From Rhodothermales bacterium (GTDB taxonomy: Bacteria; Bacteroidota; Rhodothermia; Rhodothermales; UBA10348), in assembly GCA_017643395.1 (NCBI GenBank), contig JAEPNP010000002.1, forward strand, positions 226,290 to 290,289: 64,000 nt of DNA. Direction: 5' to 3'. How positions within the stretch are numbered: position 1 is the stretch's first letter; each line of letters starts with the position of its first letter. Position numbers and translations under genes: made by a program. The notes beneath the pieces were generated by a model, which worked only from the letters and a program-made list of their open reading frames with translations, made no database searches and was not told the DNA's origin. Shown here piece by piece: positions 56,079 through 64,000 of this stretch.

Positions 56079-56652
56079 GCGAGGTATCGAATTCCGGATT
56101 CATGGCGTACGCGAACCCGGTGGCGACGGTTACGGCGACAGTCACGTACAGCAGCAGCGTGATGCCCACCGAATTGAGGATCTGTTTGGCGTAGCTGCCC
56201 ACCGCGCCGGGCAGCAGAATGGCCGCCCACAGCAGCAGAACGGCAATCAGGAAGGTGAGCTGAAAGGTGGTCTTCCACTTGGCCGATGACTTGGTCTTGA
56301 TGACCCGCCCCCCACGGTTGTGCCAGATGCGGAAGAGCGTGACAAAGAGGTCCCGGCCCGCAATCAGCAGTACGGCCCACCAGGGCACCAGGTCATCGCG
56401 CAGAACACAGAGGGCTGCAAACGTGCCCAGAACCAGCACCTTGTCGGCGACCGGATCCAGGAACTGACCCAGCCGGGAGCCGACGCCGTATTTGCGGGCC
56501 ATGTGCCCATCGGCCCAGTCCGAGATGGAGGCGAGAATGAACAGCGCGGCCGCCCATGCCCGGGGCGCGAACGAGTCCGAGAACAGCAGAAACAGCACCG
56601 CGGGCGTGACCAGCATGCGGAGCGTCGTAAGCGTGTTCGGTACGTGCTTCAT
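56071..56652 (-). CDS. pgsA: CDP-diacylglycerol-glycerol-3-phosphate 3-phosphatidyltransferase
   Basis: A CDP-alcohol phosphatidyltransferase that makes phosphatidylglycerophosphate. The signature D-x2-DG-x2-AR-x8-G-x3-D-x3-D is present as SDWADGHMARKYG, then RLGQFLDPVADK. Four to five transmembrane helices fit the 193 residues. N-terminus MKHVPNTLTTLRMLVTP is typical. Another phosphatidyltransferase of the same superfamily cannot be fully excluded. Confidence 0.9.
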   Translation of the reverse strand: MKHVPNTLTTLRMLVTPAVLFLLFSDSFAPRAWAAALFILASISDWADGHMARKYGVGSRLGQFLDPVADKVLVLGTFAALCVLRDDLVPWWAVLLIAGRDLFVTLFRIWHNRGGRVIKTKSSAKWKTTFQLTFLIAVLLLWAAILLPGAVGSYAKQILNSVGITLLLYVTVAVTVATGFAYAMNPEFDTSHD

Positions 56653-56672
56653 TCGCGCGGTTGAGGGGAGTC

Positions 56673-56680
56673 CAAATATA
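56673..56680 (-). promoter_or_regulatory. Candidate -7 box for pgsA operon
   Basis: The minus strand reads TATATTTG, a full match to the Bacteroidota -7 box TAnnTTTG, 20 bp before the pgsA ATG. No clear -33 TTG was seen. Confidence 0.45.
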
Positions 56681-56893
56681 CCCGACTACGCGCGCCGAGG
56701 GGTCCGGACCCCGGAGCCTTGCCATTTTTTCAGACGCTGCGCGGTTTGGCAGGCCACGGCGACGGGCTGCAGGACAGGATGTCTGACAGAATGACCGAAA
56801 ACCCGGAATGGCACGCCTCTTGGAGAACCGGTCTGCGACCGGCGGCCCGGCAAGGGCTCGCCCCCGAATTGACAACGCGAAAGACAGACTTTC

Positions 56894-58810
56894 ATGAGCA
56901 AGATTATTGGTATTGACCTGGGTACGACGAACTCGGTCGTGGCCGTGATGGAAGGTGGAGAGCCCGCCGTCATCACGAACTCCGAGGGCGCGCGCACTAC
57001 CCCGTCGATCGTGGCGTTCAAGAAGGACGGCGAGCGACTCGTTGGCGCGCCGGCCAAGCGCCAGGCCATCACCAACCCCACGAAGACCATCTTCTCGATC
57101 AAGCGGTTCATGGGCCGCGGCATCGACGAGGTGGACAACGAGATTGGTGAGGTCCCCTACGAAGTTGTAAAGGGTGACAACAACACGGCGCGCGTCAAAA
57201 TTGACGACCGTGTCTACACGCCCCAGGAGATTTCGGCGATGGTACTCGGCAAGCTGAAGCAGACTGCCGAGGATCATCTGGGTGAGAAGGTCACCGAGGC
57301 CGTCATCACCGTGCCGGCCTACTTCAATGATGCCCAGCGAACGGCGACCAAGGAAGCAGGCGAGATTGCAGGTCTGAAGGTGCGCCGCATCATCAACGAG
57401 CCCACGGCCGCCGCACTGGCGTACGGCCTGGACAACAAGGAGCAGGACGAAATCATCGCCGTGTTCGACCTCGGCGGTGGGACCTATGATATTTCGATCC
57501 TCGAATTGGGCGATGGGGTCTTCGAAGTGAAGGCCACCAACGGCGATACGCACCTCGGTGGTGACGATTTCGACCAGCGCCTCATCGACTGGATCGCAGA
57601 CGAGTTCAAGAAAGAAGAGGGCATCGACCTTCGGAAGGACGCCATGGCCCTGCAGCGCCTCAAGGAGGCTGCAGAGAAGGCCAAGGTGGAGCTCTCCTCT
57701 TCGACCGCCACGACCATCAACCTGCCGTTCATCACGGCCACGCAGGACGGTCCCAAGCACCTTACGCTGGACCTGTCCCGCTCCAAGTTTGAGCAGTTGG
57801 TCGATGACCTTGTGCAGCGCACGATTCCTCCGATGGAGAAGGCGCTGAAGGATGCCGGGCTTGCCAAGGCCCAGATTGACGAGGTGATCCTGGTCGGTGG
57901 TTCGACGCGCATTCCCAAGATTCAGGAAGTCGTCGAGCAGTTCTTCGGCAAGAAGCCCAACCGTTCGGTCAACCCGGATGAAGTGGTGGCCGTCGGCGCT
58001 GCCATCCAGGGCGGCGTGCTGTCCGGAGACGTGACCGATGTGCTCCTGCTGGACGTGACCCCACTGAACCTGGGCATCGAGACCCTGGGCGGTGTGACGA
58101 CCGTGCTGATTCCGAGCAACACCACCATCCCGACCCGCAAGTCGGAAGTGTTCTCAACGGCCAGCGACAACCAGCCGAGCGTGGAGATTCATGTGCTGCA
58201 GGGTGACCGCACCATGGCCACCGACAACCGCACCATCGGGCGCTTCCACCTGGACGGCATTCCGCCGGCCCCGCGTGGCATGCCGCAGGTAGAGGTCACA
58301 TTCGACATCGACGCCAACGGCATCCTCAACGTGTCCGCCAAGGACAAGGCGACGGGGAAGGAGCAGTCCATCCGCATCGAAGCCTCGAGCGGCCTCACCG
58401 ATGCCGAGATCGAGAAGATGCGCACCGATGCGAAGGCGCACGCCGACGAGGACAAGAAGAAGCGTGAGGAGGCCGACAAGGTCAACTCCGCCGACGCTCT
58501 CATCTTCTCCACCGAGAAGAACCTCACCGAGTACGGCGACAAGCTGCCGGCCGACAAGAAGGCGAAGATCGAGGCCAGCCTCGAGCGCCTGAAGGAAGCC
58601 CACAAGAACAAGGACCTGACCGAAATCGAGTCGGCCATGCAGCAGCTGAATGAGGCGTGGAACGAGGCCAGCCAGGACCTCTACAACGCGCAGCAGGAAG
58701 CGGCTACGGCCGAAGCCTCCGGGGACGGCGCTGCCGGCGAAGCCCCCGACGTCGAGGCCGAGGAGGTCAAGGACGTGGACTTCGAGGTCGTCGACGAGGA
58801 CGAGAAGTAA
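56894..58810 (+). CDS. dnaK: Chaperone protein DnaK (Hsp70)
   Basis: DnaK folds and refolds proteins with DnaJ and GrpE. The nucleotide-binding domain begins [55 protein letters not shown] and [11 protein letters not shown] follow. The substrate domain ([17 protein letters not shown]) and acidic C-terminus ([10 protein letters not shown]) are intact. Length 638 is normal. dnaJ and grpE are not adjacent. No CIRCE element was found upstream. Confidence 0.98.
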   Translation: MSKIIGIDLGTTNSVVAVMEGGEPAVITNSEGARTTPSIVAFKKDGERLVGAPAKRQAITNPTKTIFSIKRFMGRGIDEVDNEIGEVPYEVVKGDNNTARVKIDDRVYTPQEISAMVLGKLKQTAEDHLGEKVTEAVITVPAYFNDAQRTATKEAGEIAGLKVRRIINEPTAAALAYGLDNKEQDEIIAVFDLGGGTYDISILELGDGVFEVKATNGDTHLGGDDFDQRLIDWIADEFKKEEGIDLRKDAMALQRLKEAAEKAKVELSSSTATTINLPFITATQDGPKHLTLDLSRSKFEQLVDDLVQRTIPPMEKALKDAGLAKAQIDEVILVGGSTRIPKIQEVVEQFFGKKPNRSVNPDEVVAVGAAIQGGVLSGDVTDVLLLDVTPLNLGIETLGGVTTVLIPSNTTIPTRKSEVFSTASDNQPSVEIHVLQGDRTMATDNRTIGRFHLDGIPPAPRGMPQVEVTFDIDANGILNVSAKDKATGKEQSIRIEASSGLTDAEIEKMRTDAKAHADEDKKKREEADKVNSADALIFSTEKNLTEYGDKLPADKKAKIEASLERLKEAHKNKDLTEIESAMQQLNEAWNEASQDLYNAQQEAATAEASGDGAAGEAPDVEAEEVKDVDFEVVDEDEK

Positions 58811-58995
58811 GCAGCCCGTCTGCGCTGCTCCCGGTAAGCGCGTGGCCCCGTAAGGCCATCCGCTCAGAAGCGCCGGGGGGACTCCGCAGGCGGTCTACAT
58901 AGATGGTCGGGCCTTGGGCCCGGCCGCGACCTTGCCGGTCCTGTAACGCCGGTAGTGAACCCCCGATCGGTTGAGGCCGGTCGGGGGTTCTTTTT
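58811..58995 (+). terminator. dnaK 3' region ending in a strong terminator
   Basis: The terminator is a 14-bp stem (58957-58970 with 58977-58990, one G-U pair) followed by TTTTT (58991-58995). Between the dnaK stop and the stem lie about 145 bp without a gene, including a GC-rich inverted repeat near 58906-58931. This could be a long 3' UTR. Confidence 0.8.
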
Positions 58996-59017
58996 CCGGC
59001 CCTGGCGGAAACCATCC

Positions 59018-59076
59018 CCACATCTGACCAATGTGGCCCTTGTCCTCCTCCGGACATTCCCTCGATTTTAGGGAAT
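59018..59076. promoter_or_regulatory. Two inverted repeats at the hybrid regulator start
   Basis: CCACAT-N7-ATGTGG (59018-59036) and ATTCCCT-N7-AGGGAAT (59056-59076) are perfect inverted repeats, both with 7-base spacers. The second ends in the ATG start codon (59075), so as RNA it could pair the start region; as DNA both could be operators. Confidence 0.45.
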
Positions 59077-62000
59077 GCGCGTCGTATGCCTGGTTCTACT
59101 TGCGATGGTGACCCCATGGGGCACGCTCGCCCAACCTTTGACCGTTTCGCTCCGTCCGCTGGAATCGCCCTTGCCTCGGGTGTCTTCCGCTGTGGAGGAT
59201 TCGTGGGGCGACGTGTGGATTGGCTCTGCACAAGGGTTGCACCGATGGGATTACAGACGACTTCAAGCGGTGGAGATCCCGCCCGGATTGCTACCAGCAC
59301 AGGACCCGTCCCTTTCAGACTGGGGAGTCGAGGAAGATGCCGTGTCGAGCCTGCTCGTGCTTGAAGACGATCTGTTGGTGGGGACCCCGCACGGACTGCT
59401 GGCGATGGACTGGGGGACCCGGACGTGGCGCAGGATTGACGTTTTGGGAGCGTGCTCAGGAGCCCCGGCCGGCGATCCGGTGCGGATTGGTGCCGTTCGC
59501 GATATGGCCAGCAGCACGGTCGGCACCCTTGTCACGAGCGGTGAAGGCCTGTTTCAGCTCACGGACGGAGCTCTGTGCCGTCTAGACGCAGGCTCCTATT
59601 TCGGACTCACCGCAACCCCGAATCTGACCTTCGCAATCAAGTCCGGCGACCAGGAATCCACGGTGATGGGTCTGGACCAGGACCGTGTATACCCCCGAAA
59701 GAAGGTGGCGGGGAGAATCGCCGGACTCGCGGCCTTCGGTGACACCCTGGTCGTGGCCACGTTTGAGCAAGCGACGGTGCTGCGGCCTGATGGGTCGTCG
59801 CCGGAACAGCTCCAACTTTCCATGCCGCCCCTCGGTTATTACGCGCTTGGGCCAGACCTCCGTCTAAAGTCGGACAATCCGCGTGAGGTATCCGGCATCC
59901 GGGACGTTTTCATCGCCAGCAACGGTTCTCTGTGGGTGACACATCGACTGGGAGTGTCTGTTTTTGCCCGCCTGCCGGGTAGATGGCGACGCAACGCGAG
60001 CGCGCTTCTGGAGAACGCCTCGTTCGCATCGGCTCTCCACGAGACCTCCGGAGAGCTGTGGTTTGCAACTACGGAGGCGCTGCATGCAGTGAGCGTGGAC
60101 TGGTCCGATGTCTCCGTTGCCTCCCCGTCTCCCCTAACGGCCACGGGCCAGGGACCGGCCGGAACCATGGCATGGGCCGCAGATGGGGCGATCCTCTTGC
60201 GGGACACCGGAGGGCGCCGTGTGGTTTCCGTGCCGAAATCGGTAGGGTCACGTGTGAACGATCTCCTCGTGACCAGCGATCAGCTGTTTGCGGCCACCGA
60301 CCTGGGTACCTGGGAGCTCAGGGGTCAGACATGGAGTCGGATCGGTCCTGCCGCCTATTCACTGTCGGGGCACGCTGACTGCCTGCTCTACGTTTCCGTA
60401 CCCCGGGAGGAAGGCTGGCGAGAGGTAGGGCGCCTGTATCGCGGTTCCGGTGGCTGGGAGGACCAGATGCTGGTGCCGACTCAGTCGCAGCTCCGGCTGT
60501 CCGGTCCCGTCGACGGACCCGGCCGCTGTGCCGCATTCGCCATGGGGGAGAACGAATTTCGAAGAGTCGGCGCCGGTGACAACGTCTTCGACACCCGGCT
60601 CTACGCGGGCCTGCAGGACGTGGCCGTTCGCCAGGGCCTGGCCGCGTATATAGCAACAACGGATTTCCTGATGCGCGGCAACGGTCAGCGCATTCTGGGG
60701 CCAGGGCATCTCGATGGCGGAGAGGTCATCGGGGTGGCCCTGGGCGACAGTGGCCACGTCTGGTTGGCGTTATCCAACGGCTTGGCATTGGCGAACCCGG
60801 TTGAGCGCAGCGTCAGGCGCCCCAAGGGGCCGTTCCTGGAGGAGATCGCGCCGACAGGAGCCCCACTGATTGGCACTGACAGCATCTTTGTGCCGACAGG
60901 CGCTGGACTAGTCGCGGTAGCCCGCTCCCTCTTTGCCGAGAGAGCGCAGCCGGGCCCCGATCTCGTCGGGCTGCGAGCCGACGAAGAGTCTATCGACCTC
61001 AGGTCGCAGGGTGAGCTACCCTCTTTGGGTGGCGGCTGGAACAACCTCACCCTGGCATTTCGCGTTCGCGATTCCATCCAGCCCCACCGGTACCAGATGT
61101 CCGTCGCCATACCCGAGTGGGGAGTTCAGGCCTACGCCTCACCCTGGCCGGACTTCGAAGCTACTTTTGCCATTCCGGAAGGGTGGAGCGGCCGATTTAC
61201 GGTGCTGGTGCAGGCTATCACGCCAGGGCGGCAGGTATCAGCAAGTTCTTTTTTACTGGATGCGAGAGCGCCGTTGCTGAGACGCCCCTGGATGCAGCTC
61301 TCCCTGGTTCTCGGGCTCTTCGGTTCTACGGGAGCATACGCGCTTGTGCAATCGCGCCGCCGCCGGCGCGAACGCGAACGTCTCTCAAATCACAATCGCC
61401 AACTTGAGGCGATCCAGCGTGCGAAGAACCGTTTTTTTGCCAACATCTCCCACGAATTCCGTACTCCGCTCACGCTGATTGAGGGTCCATTGATCGACGC
61501 AATCCCCGACTCTCCGTCCAGCACCGTCATCCTGGGCCGACACGTCGCAGATCGTATGGTACGCCACCTTCGAAGTCTGCTCGGGATGGTCGATGACCTG
61601 CTTACCTTCGCGAAAATTGAAGGCCAGGCGCTAGCCATTTCTGTCACCCGGACCACCTGGCCGGATTCCATCTCGGGCGTCGTGAGATCCTTTCAGCCGG
61701 CGGCCGAGCGCAAAGGCATCTCCCTGAATTTCCGGCCGTACCCGCTGGAATCCTCACTCGTCTTTGTGGACCATCGGGTGGTGGAGCAGGTGATCGGCAA
61801 CCTCATCTCCAACGCAATCAAATTCACGCCCTCAGGCGGCCGTGTGACGGTGACGCTTGAGCGAGGCCAACAGGGCTTTGTTCGCGTGACTGTTCGTGAT
61901 ACCGGAGTTGGCATTCCGCCCGCGCAGGTGCAAAGCGTGTTCGAGAGGTTCCACCGAGTTGACCGGGGAGCCCGAACGCCCGCCGGCTCGGGCATTGGTC

Positions 62001-62986
62001 TCGCGCTCGTAAAAGAGGTAACGGAAGCAGTGGGCGGACAGGTCTCCGTGGTCAGTGAACCCGGGAGGGGATCCTCCTTTGAGGTGACGCTCCCGGTTTG
62101 GCAACAGCCTCCGGCAAACGCCACAGTCGCGTCAAACGGTAGTGTTCTGGATCAACGCCGGTCGAAATCTGGCTACCAGAAAGGTTTGGCCGCCCCGGGC
62201 ACTGCGAGCCGCAGCGTAGTGCTTGTCGTAGACGACAATCCGGACGTAAGGGACTACGTCGCGGAAGTCCTGGCACCTGAATGTCGCGTCTTCAAGGCTC
62301 GCGAGGGTCGCGAGGCCCTGTCCCTAGCGCTCAAGGAGGCGCCAGACGTCATCGTATCCGACGTTGTCATGCCGGGCATGGACGGCCACGAATTGGTCAA
62401 GTCCGTACGGGACAGTCCTGAGCTTCAACTAACCCCCGTCTTGCTTCTGACCGCTCGCGCAGACGAGGAGGACCTGCTCGAAGGGATCGGAGTCGGTGCT
62501 GACGTTTACCTGCGTAAGCCGTTCTCTGCGCGCGTTTTGCGCGGCCACGTCCGACAGATGACTACGCGCCACCGTGAAGTCAGGGCACGATTATCTGCCG
62601 ACCGGGAAGCAGTGACCTCCTCGACAGAATCGGAGTTCGTATCACGAGCCCGCGCACTTATCGCCGAACATGTCTCCGACCCCAAATTCAATGTGGCAAG
62701 GCTGGCCTCCGAGCTGGCGATGTCGGACCGAACCCTGCACAGGCGCCTTACATCGGAGGTCGGCTGCGGACCACTGGAGTTCATGCGGGGCATGCGAATG
62801 CAGGCCGCCTGGACACAACTGGTCGTCAACAGGGTGACTGTCGCAGAAGCGGCTGAACGGGTCGGCTACAACGGCACCAAGGCGTTCCGTGCTCACTTCA
62901 GGCGCCAGTTCGGAATGTCACCCTCCGAGGCCAGGCACGGGGCTCCCCCAGGCTCCGACCACGCAGAAGTCCGGCCTCCCGGCTAG
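59075..62986 (+). CDS. Hybrid two-component regulator (propeller, kinase, receiver, AraC)
   Basis: A 1303-residue single-chain signalling protein of the Bacteroidota hybrid type. After a signal peptide (MRVVCLVLLAMVTPWGTLAQ), residues 25-640 form periplasmic propeller-like repeats (SWGDVWIGSAQGLHRW, GSLWVTHRLGVSV). A Y_Y_Y-like domain precedes one transmembrane helix (about 740-760). The histidine kinase has the phospho-His at about 793 in NISHEFRTPLTLIEGPL, N-box LISNAIKFTP and GSGIGLALVKE. The receiver shows VVDDNPDVRDYV, phospho-Asp about 1096 in VSDVVMPGMDG and LRKPFSA. The AraC HTH is C-terminal (NVARLASELAMSDRTLHRRL, VGYNGTKAFRAHFRRQFG). Such proteins commonly sense carbohydrates; no SusC/D or enzyme genes adjoin, so the ligand is unknown. 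Confidence 0.95.
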   Translation: MRVVCLVLLAMVTPWGTLAQPLTVSLRPLESPLPRVSSAVEDSWGDVWIGSAQGLHRWDYRRLQAVEIPPGLLPAQDPSLSDWGVEEDAVSSLLVLEDDLLVGTPHGLLAMDWGTRTWRRIDVLGACSGAPAGDPVRIGAVRDMASSTVGTLVTSGEGLFQLTDGALCRLDAGSYFGLTATPNLTFAIKSGDQESTVMGLDQDRVYPRKKVAGRIAGLAAFGDTLVVATFEQATVLRPDGSSPEQLQLSMPPLGYYALGPDLRLKSDNPREVSGIRDVFIASNGSLWVTHRLGVSVFARLPGRWRRNASALLENASFASALHETSGELWFATTEALHAVSVDWSDVSVASPSPLTATGQGPAGTMAWAADGAILLRDTGGRRVVSVPKSVGSRVNDLLVTSDQLFAATDLGTWELRGQTWSRIGPAAYSLSGHADCLLYVSVPREEGWREVGRLYRGSGGWEDQMLVPTQSQLRLSGPVDGPGRCAAFAMGENEFRRVGAGDNVFDTRLYAGLQDVAVRQGLAAYIATTDFLMRGNGQRILGPGHLDGGEVIGVALGDSGHVWLALSNGLALANPVERSVRRPKGPFLEEIAPTGAPLIGTDSIFVPTGAGLVAVARSLFAERAQPGPDLVGLRADEESIDLRSQGELPSLGGGWNNLTLAFRVRDSIQPHRYQMSVAIPEWGVQAYASPWPDFEATFAIPEGWSGRFTVLVQAITPGRQVSASSFLLDARAPLLRRPWMQLSLVLGLFGSTGAYALVQSRRRRRERERLSNHNRQLEAIQRAKNRFFANISHEFRTPLTLIEGPLIDAIPDSPSSTVILGRHVADRMVRHLRSLLGMVDDLLTFAKIEGQALAISVTRTTWPDSISGVVRSFQPAAERKGISLNFRPYPLESSLVFVDHRVVEQVIGNLISNAIKFTPSGGRVTVTLERGQQGFVRVTVRDTGVGIPPAQVQSVFERFHRVDRGARTPAGSGIGLALVKEVTEAVGGQVSVVSEPGRGSSFEVTLPVWQQPPANATVASNGSVLDQRRSKSGYQKGLAAPGTASRSVVLVVDDNPDVRDYVAEVLAPECRVFKAREGREALSLALKEAPDVIVSDVVMPGMDGHELVKSVRDSPELQLTPVLLLTARADEEDLLEGIGVGADVYLRKPFSARVLRGHVRQMTTRHREVRARLSADREAVTSSTESEFVSRARALIAEHVSDPKFNVARLASELAMSDRTLHRRLTSEVGCGPLEFMRGMRMQAAWTQLVVNRVTVAEAAERVGYNGTKAFRAHFRRQFGMSPSEARHGAPPGSDHAEVRPPG

Positions 62987-63004
62987 ACGCTGGCCGCGTC
63001 TAGC
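62982..63004. terminator. Perfect palindromic hairpin between convergent stop codons
   Basis: GCTAGACGC-TGGCC-GCGTCTAGC is a 9-bp perfect stem with a 5-nt loop. The TAG of the hybrid regulator (62984-62986) and the TAG of the facing gene (63000-63002) both lie within its arms. There is no T-tract, so it may be a bidirectional, T-less terminator. Confidence 0.5.
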
Positions 63005-63323
63005 TGTTGTCGATCTCGCTCAAAAACTCCCTGAGGTTGTCGCCCCACCCGTTCGAGCACGTGACGAAATCCACATAGTCGTCCGTGTCGGTCAGCCTCA
63101 GCAAGGACTGTTTTTGCTGCCAGTCCTTCAGCCTGCGCGTAAGGGTAGTCCGAGAGAACGGCGTGTGACGGGCCACCACTAGGAGAGAATCTTCGAAGCT
63201 CAGTCCGCGCCGTCGCGCCAGCTCGAAATAGACGGCCACGGTATGCGAAATCAACACTCCCTCCAGGTAGCCTGCAAAACGTCCCATGAGGGGATTCTCA
63301 TAATCGATCGACGACGATTTCAT
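63000..63323 (-). CDS. Hypothetical protein (107 aa)
   Basis: I do not recognise a family. The ATG at 63323 gives MKSSSIDYENPLMGRFAGYL; a TTG at 63374 would extend it by 17 residues. It is alpha-helical, with mixed apolar and charged segments (ISHTVAVYFELARRRGLSF, TTLTRRLKDWQQKQSLLRL) and a C-terminal WGDNLREFLSEIDNS. There is no signal peptide or membrane helix. It lies between two AraC-type signalling genes and shares a hairpin with the upstream one. Coding status is plausible but not certain. Confidence 0.5.
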   Translation of the reverse strand: MKSSSIDYENPLMGRFAGYLEGVLISHTVAVYFELARRRGLSFEDSLLVVARHTPFSRTTLTRRLKDWQQKQSLLRLTDTDDYVDFVTCSNGWGDNLREFLSEIDNS

Positions 63324-63438
63324 GCTACCGAGGTGTAGTATGGAATAACCGTGCCTAGCATAATTGAAGAGCAAGCCGAAGACATCGCGCGATTACGCCA
63401 TTCGCCTCGGGGCCGCGCCTGGGGGTACGCCCTTGCGG

Positions 63439-64000
63439 TTAGCGCGTGGCAGTCCACATGCGTGCCTCACCAGGCAGGTATCCGAACTGCCGTCGAAAGT
63501 GTGCACGAAAGTTCTTTGTAGAGCCGTAGCCCACCATCAGGGCCACTTCTTCGACCCCAAGCCGCTCCTCTCGCAGGAGCTCTTCTGCCCGGGATAGCCT
63601 CACGGTGCGAATAAACACCTGCGGACCCACGCCGGCCTCGTCGCGGAGACGTCTGTGCAACGTGCGAGAGCTCATGGCCATCTCCGAAGCCAACGCCTCT
63701 ACGCTGGTCCTGTCGATGGATTGCAGCACGAGCCGCCGCGCCTCCCGAACGGTGGCTCCCGTTCCGAGACCATCAGCAGGCAGGGGCGTCGGCCTCGCCA
63801 GTCGCTCCCGCTGTGCCCGATGCCGCTCAATCAGCCGCCTTACCTGAGCACGCAGCACCTGGGCTGAGAACGGCTTCCTGAGATAAACGTCTGCGCCGCC
63901 CTGCAGCCCCCGCGCGACATCCGAATCTTCCACCTTCGCCGTAAGGAGGATCACCGGTGTCAATTCCAGATCCTCAGATGCCCGGACAGCACTCACTAGG
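63439..64000 (-). CDS. Receiver plus AraC HTH protein, 5' end beyond window
   Basis: The frame is open to the window edge, so only the C-terminal part is seen: the end of a receiver domain (LVSAVRASEDLELTPVILL, GADVYLRKPFSAQVLRAQV) and an AraC-type HTH (VEALASEMAMSSRTLHRRL, VGYGSTKNFRAHFRRQFGYL). It closely parallels the C-terminus of the hybrid regulator at 59075-62986, so it is probably another hybrid two-component protein, or a free response regulator. A stretch of 115 bp separates it from the small orphan gene. Confidence 0.85.
   Translation of the reverse strand, partial: LVSAVRASEDLELTPVILLTAKVEDSDVARGLQGGADVYLRKPFSAQVLRAQVRRLIERHRAQRERLARPTPLPADGLGTGATVREARRLVLQSIDRTSVEALASEMAMSSRTLHRRLRDEAGVGPQVFIRTVRLSRAEELLREERLGVEEVALMVGYGSTKNFRAHFRRQFGYLPGEARMWTATR

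Noticed and set aside
56653-56893. CIRCE operator upstream of dnaK
   Set aside because: No TTAGCACTC-N9-GAGTGCTAA or close variant is present.
56393-57760. 455-residue minus-strand frame across pgsA, the promoter gap and dnaK
   Set aside because: It is antisense to dnaK and shifted relative to pgsA; the dnaK and pgsA frames explain the sequence fully.

Overview
The window looks like chromosome of a GC-rich member of the Bacteroidota, most probably the Rhodothermales/Rhodothermia branch (inference). Supporting signs are two GWxTD-domain proteins, a subtilase with a type IX secretion C-terminal sorting domain, a TonB-dependent receptor paired with a DUF4249-like lipoprotein, a DUF5686-like outer-membrane protein, a hybrid two-component regulator fusing propeller, kinase, receiver and AraC domains, and a bS16 protein with a very long tail. 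No phage, integrase, IS element, rRNA, tRNA or CRISPR array was recognised. Most genes are housekeeping.

Layout. 1-10 kb: 3' part of lon, a two-gene unit encoding small helical or histone H1-like proteins, ppdK, topA and rsgA, with a degenerate tandem repeat between topA and rsgA. 10-15 kb: secreted S8 peptidase overlapping a glutaryl-CoA-dehydrogenase-like gene. 14.9-22 kb (+): a tight run tyrA-gcvT-comB-ftsK-purK-purE. 22.0-22.8 kb: two related tandem-repeat arrays. 22.8-30.6 kb (-): GWxTD, DUF4249 lipoprotein, TonB receptor, GWxTD. 30.6-31 kb: a second copy of the repeat family seen after topA, plus a 9-bp repeat. 31-36 kb (-): ffh-rpsP-rimM-trmD-rplS, then an MqnA-like gene and smpB. 36-41 kb: formyl-THF cyclo-ligase, two PspC proteins, an M16-like protein without its zinc motif, adk, and an XRE/ScfR-type regulator behind two palindromes. 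41-50 kb: lipoprotein and purD, an outer-membrane protein with a GT2 glycosyltransferase, gamma carbonic anhydrase with mutS, and a sulfurtransferase. 50-57 kb (-): pgsA-pyrE-cinA, then recA-PAP2-DUF5686, with a LexA-like box before recA. 57-64 kb: dnaK, a 1303-residue hybrid two-component regulator, a small orphan gene, and the 3' part of a second receiver/AraC protein.

How the genes work together. The translation block (ffh, rpsP, rimM, trmD, rplS, smpB), the nucleotide genes (purK, purE, purD, pyrE, adk) and the genome-maintenance genes (topA, recA, mutS, ftsK) are standard. The envelope genes form the lineage-specific layer. The least explained parts are the intergenic repeat arrays at 8.5, 22 and 30.8 kb and the paralogous GWxTD pair bracketing a TonB receptor and its lipoprotein. 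No clearly new defence or mobile system was found. Several short-range regulatory palindromes are reported as testable candidates.
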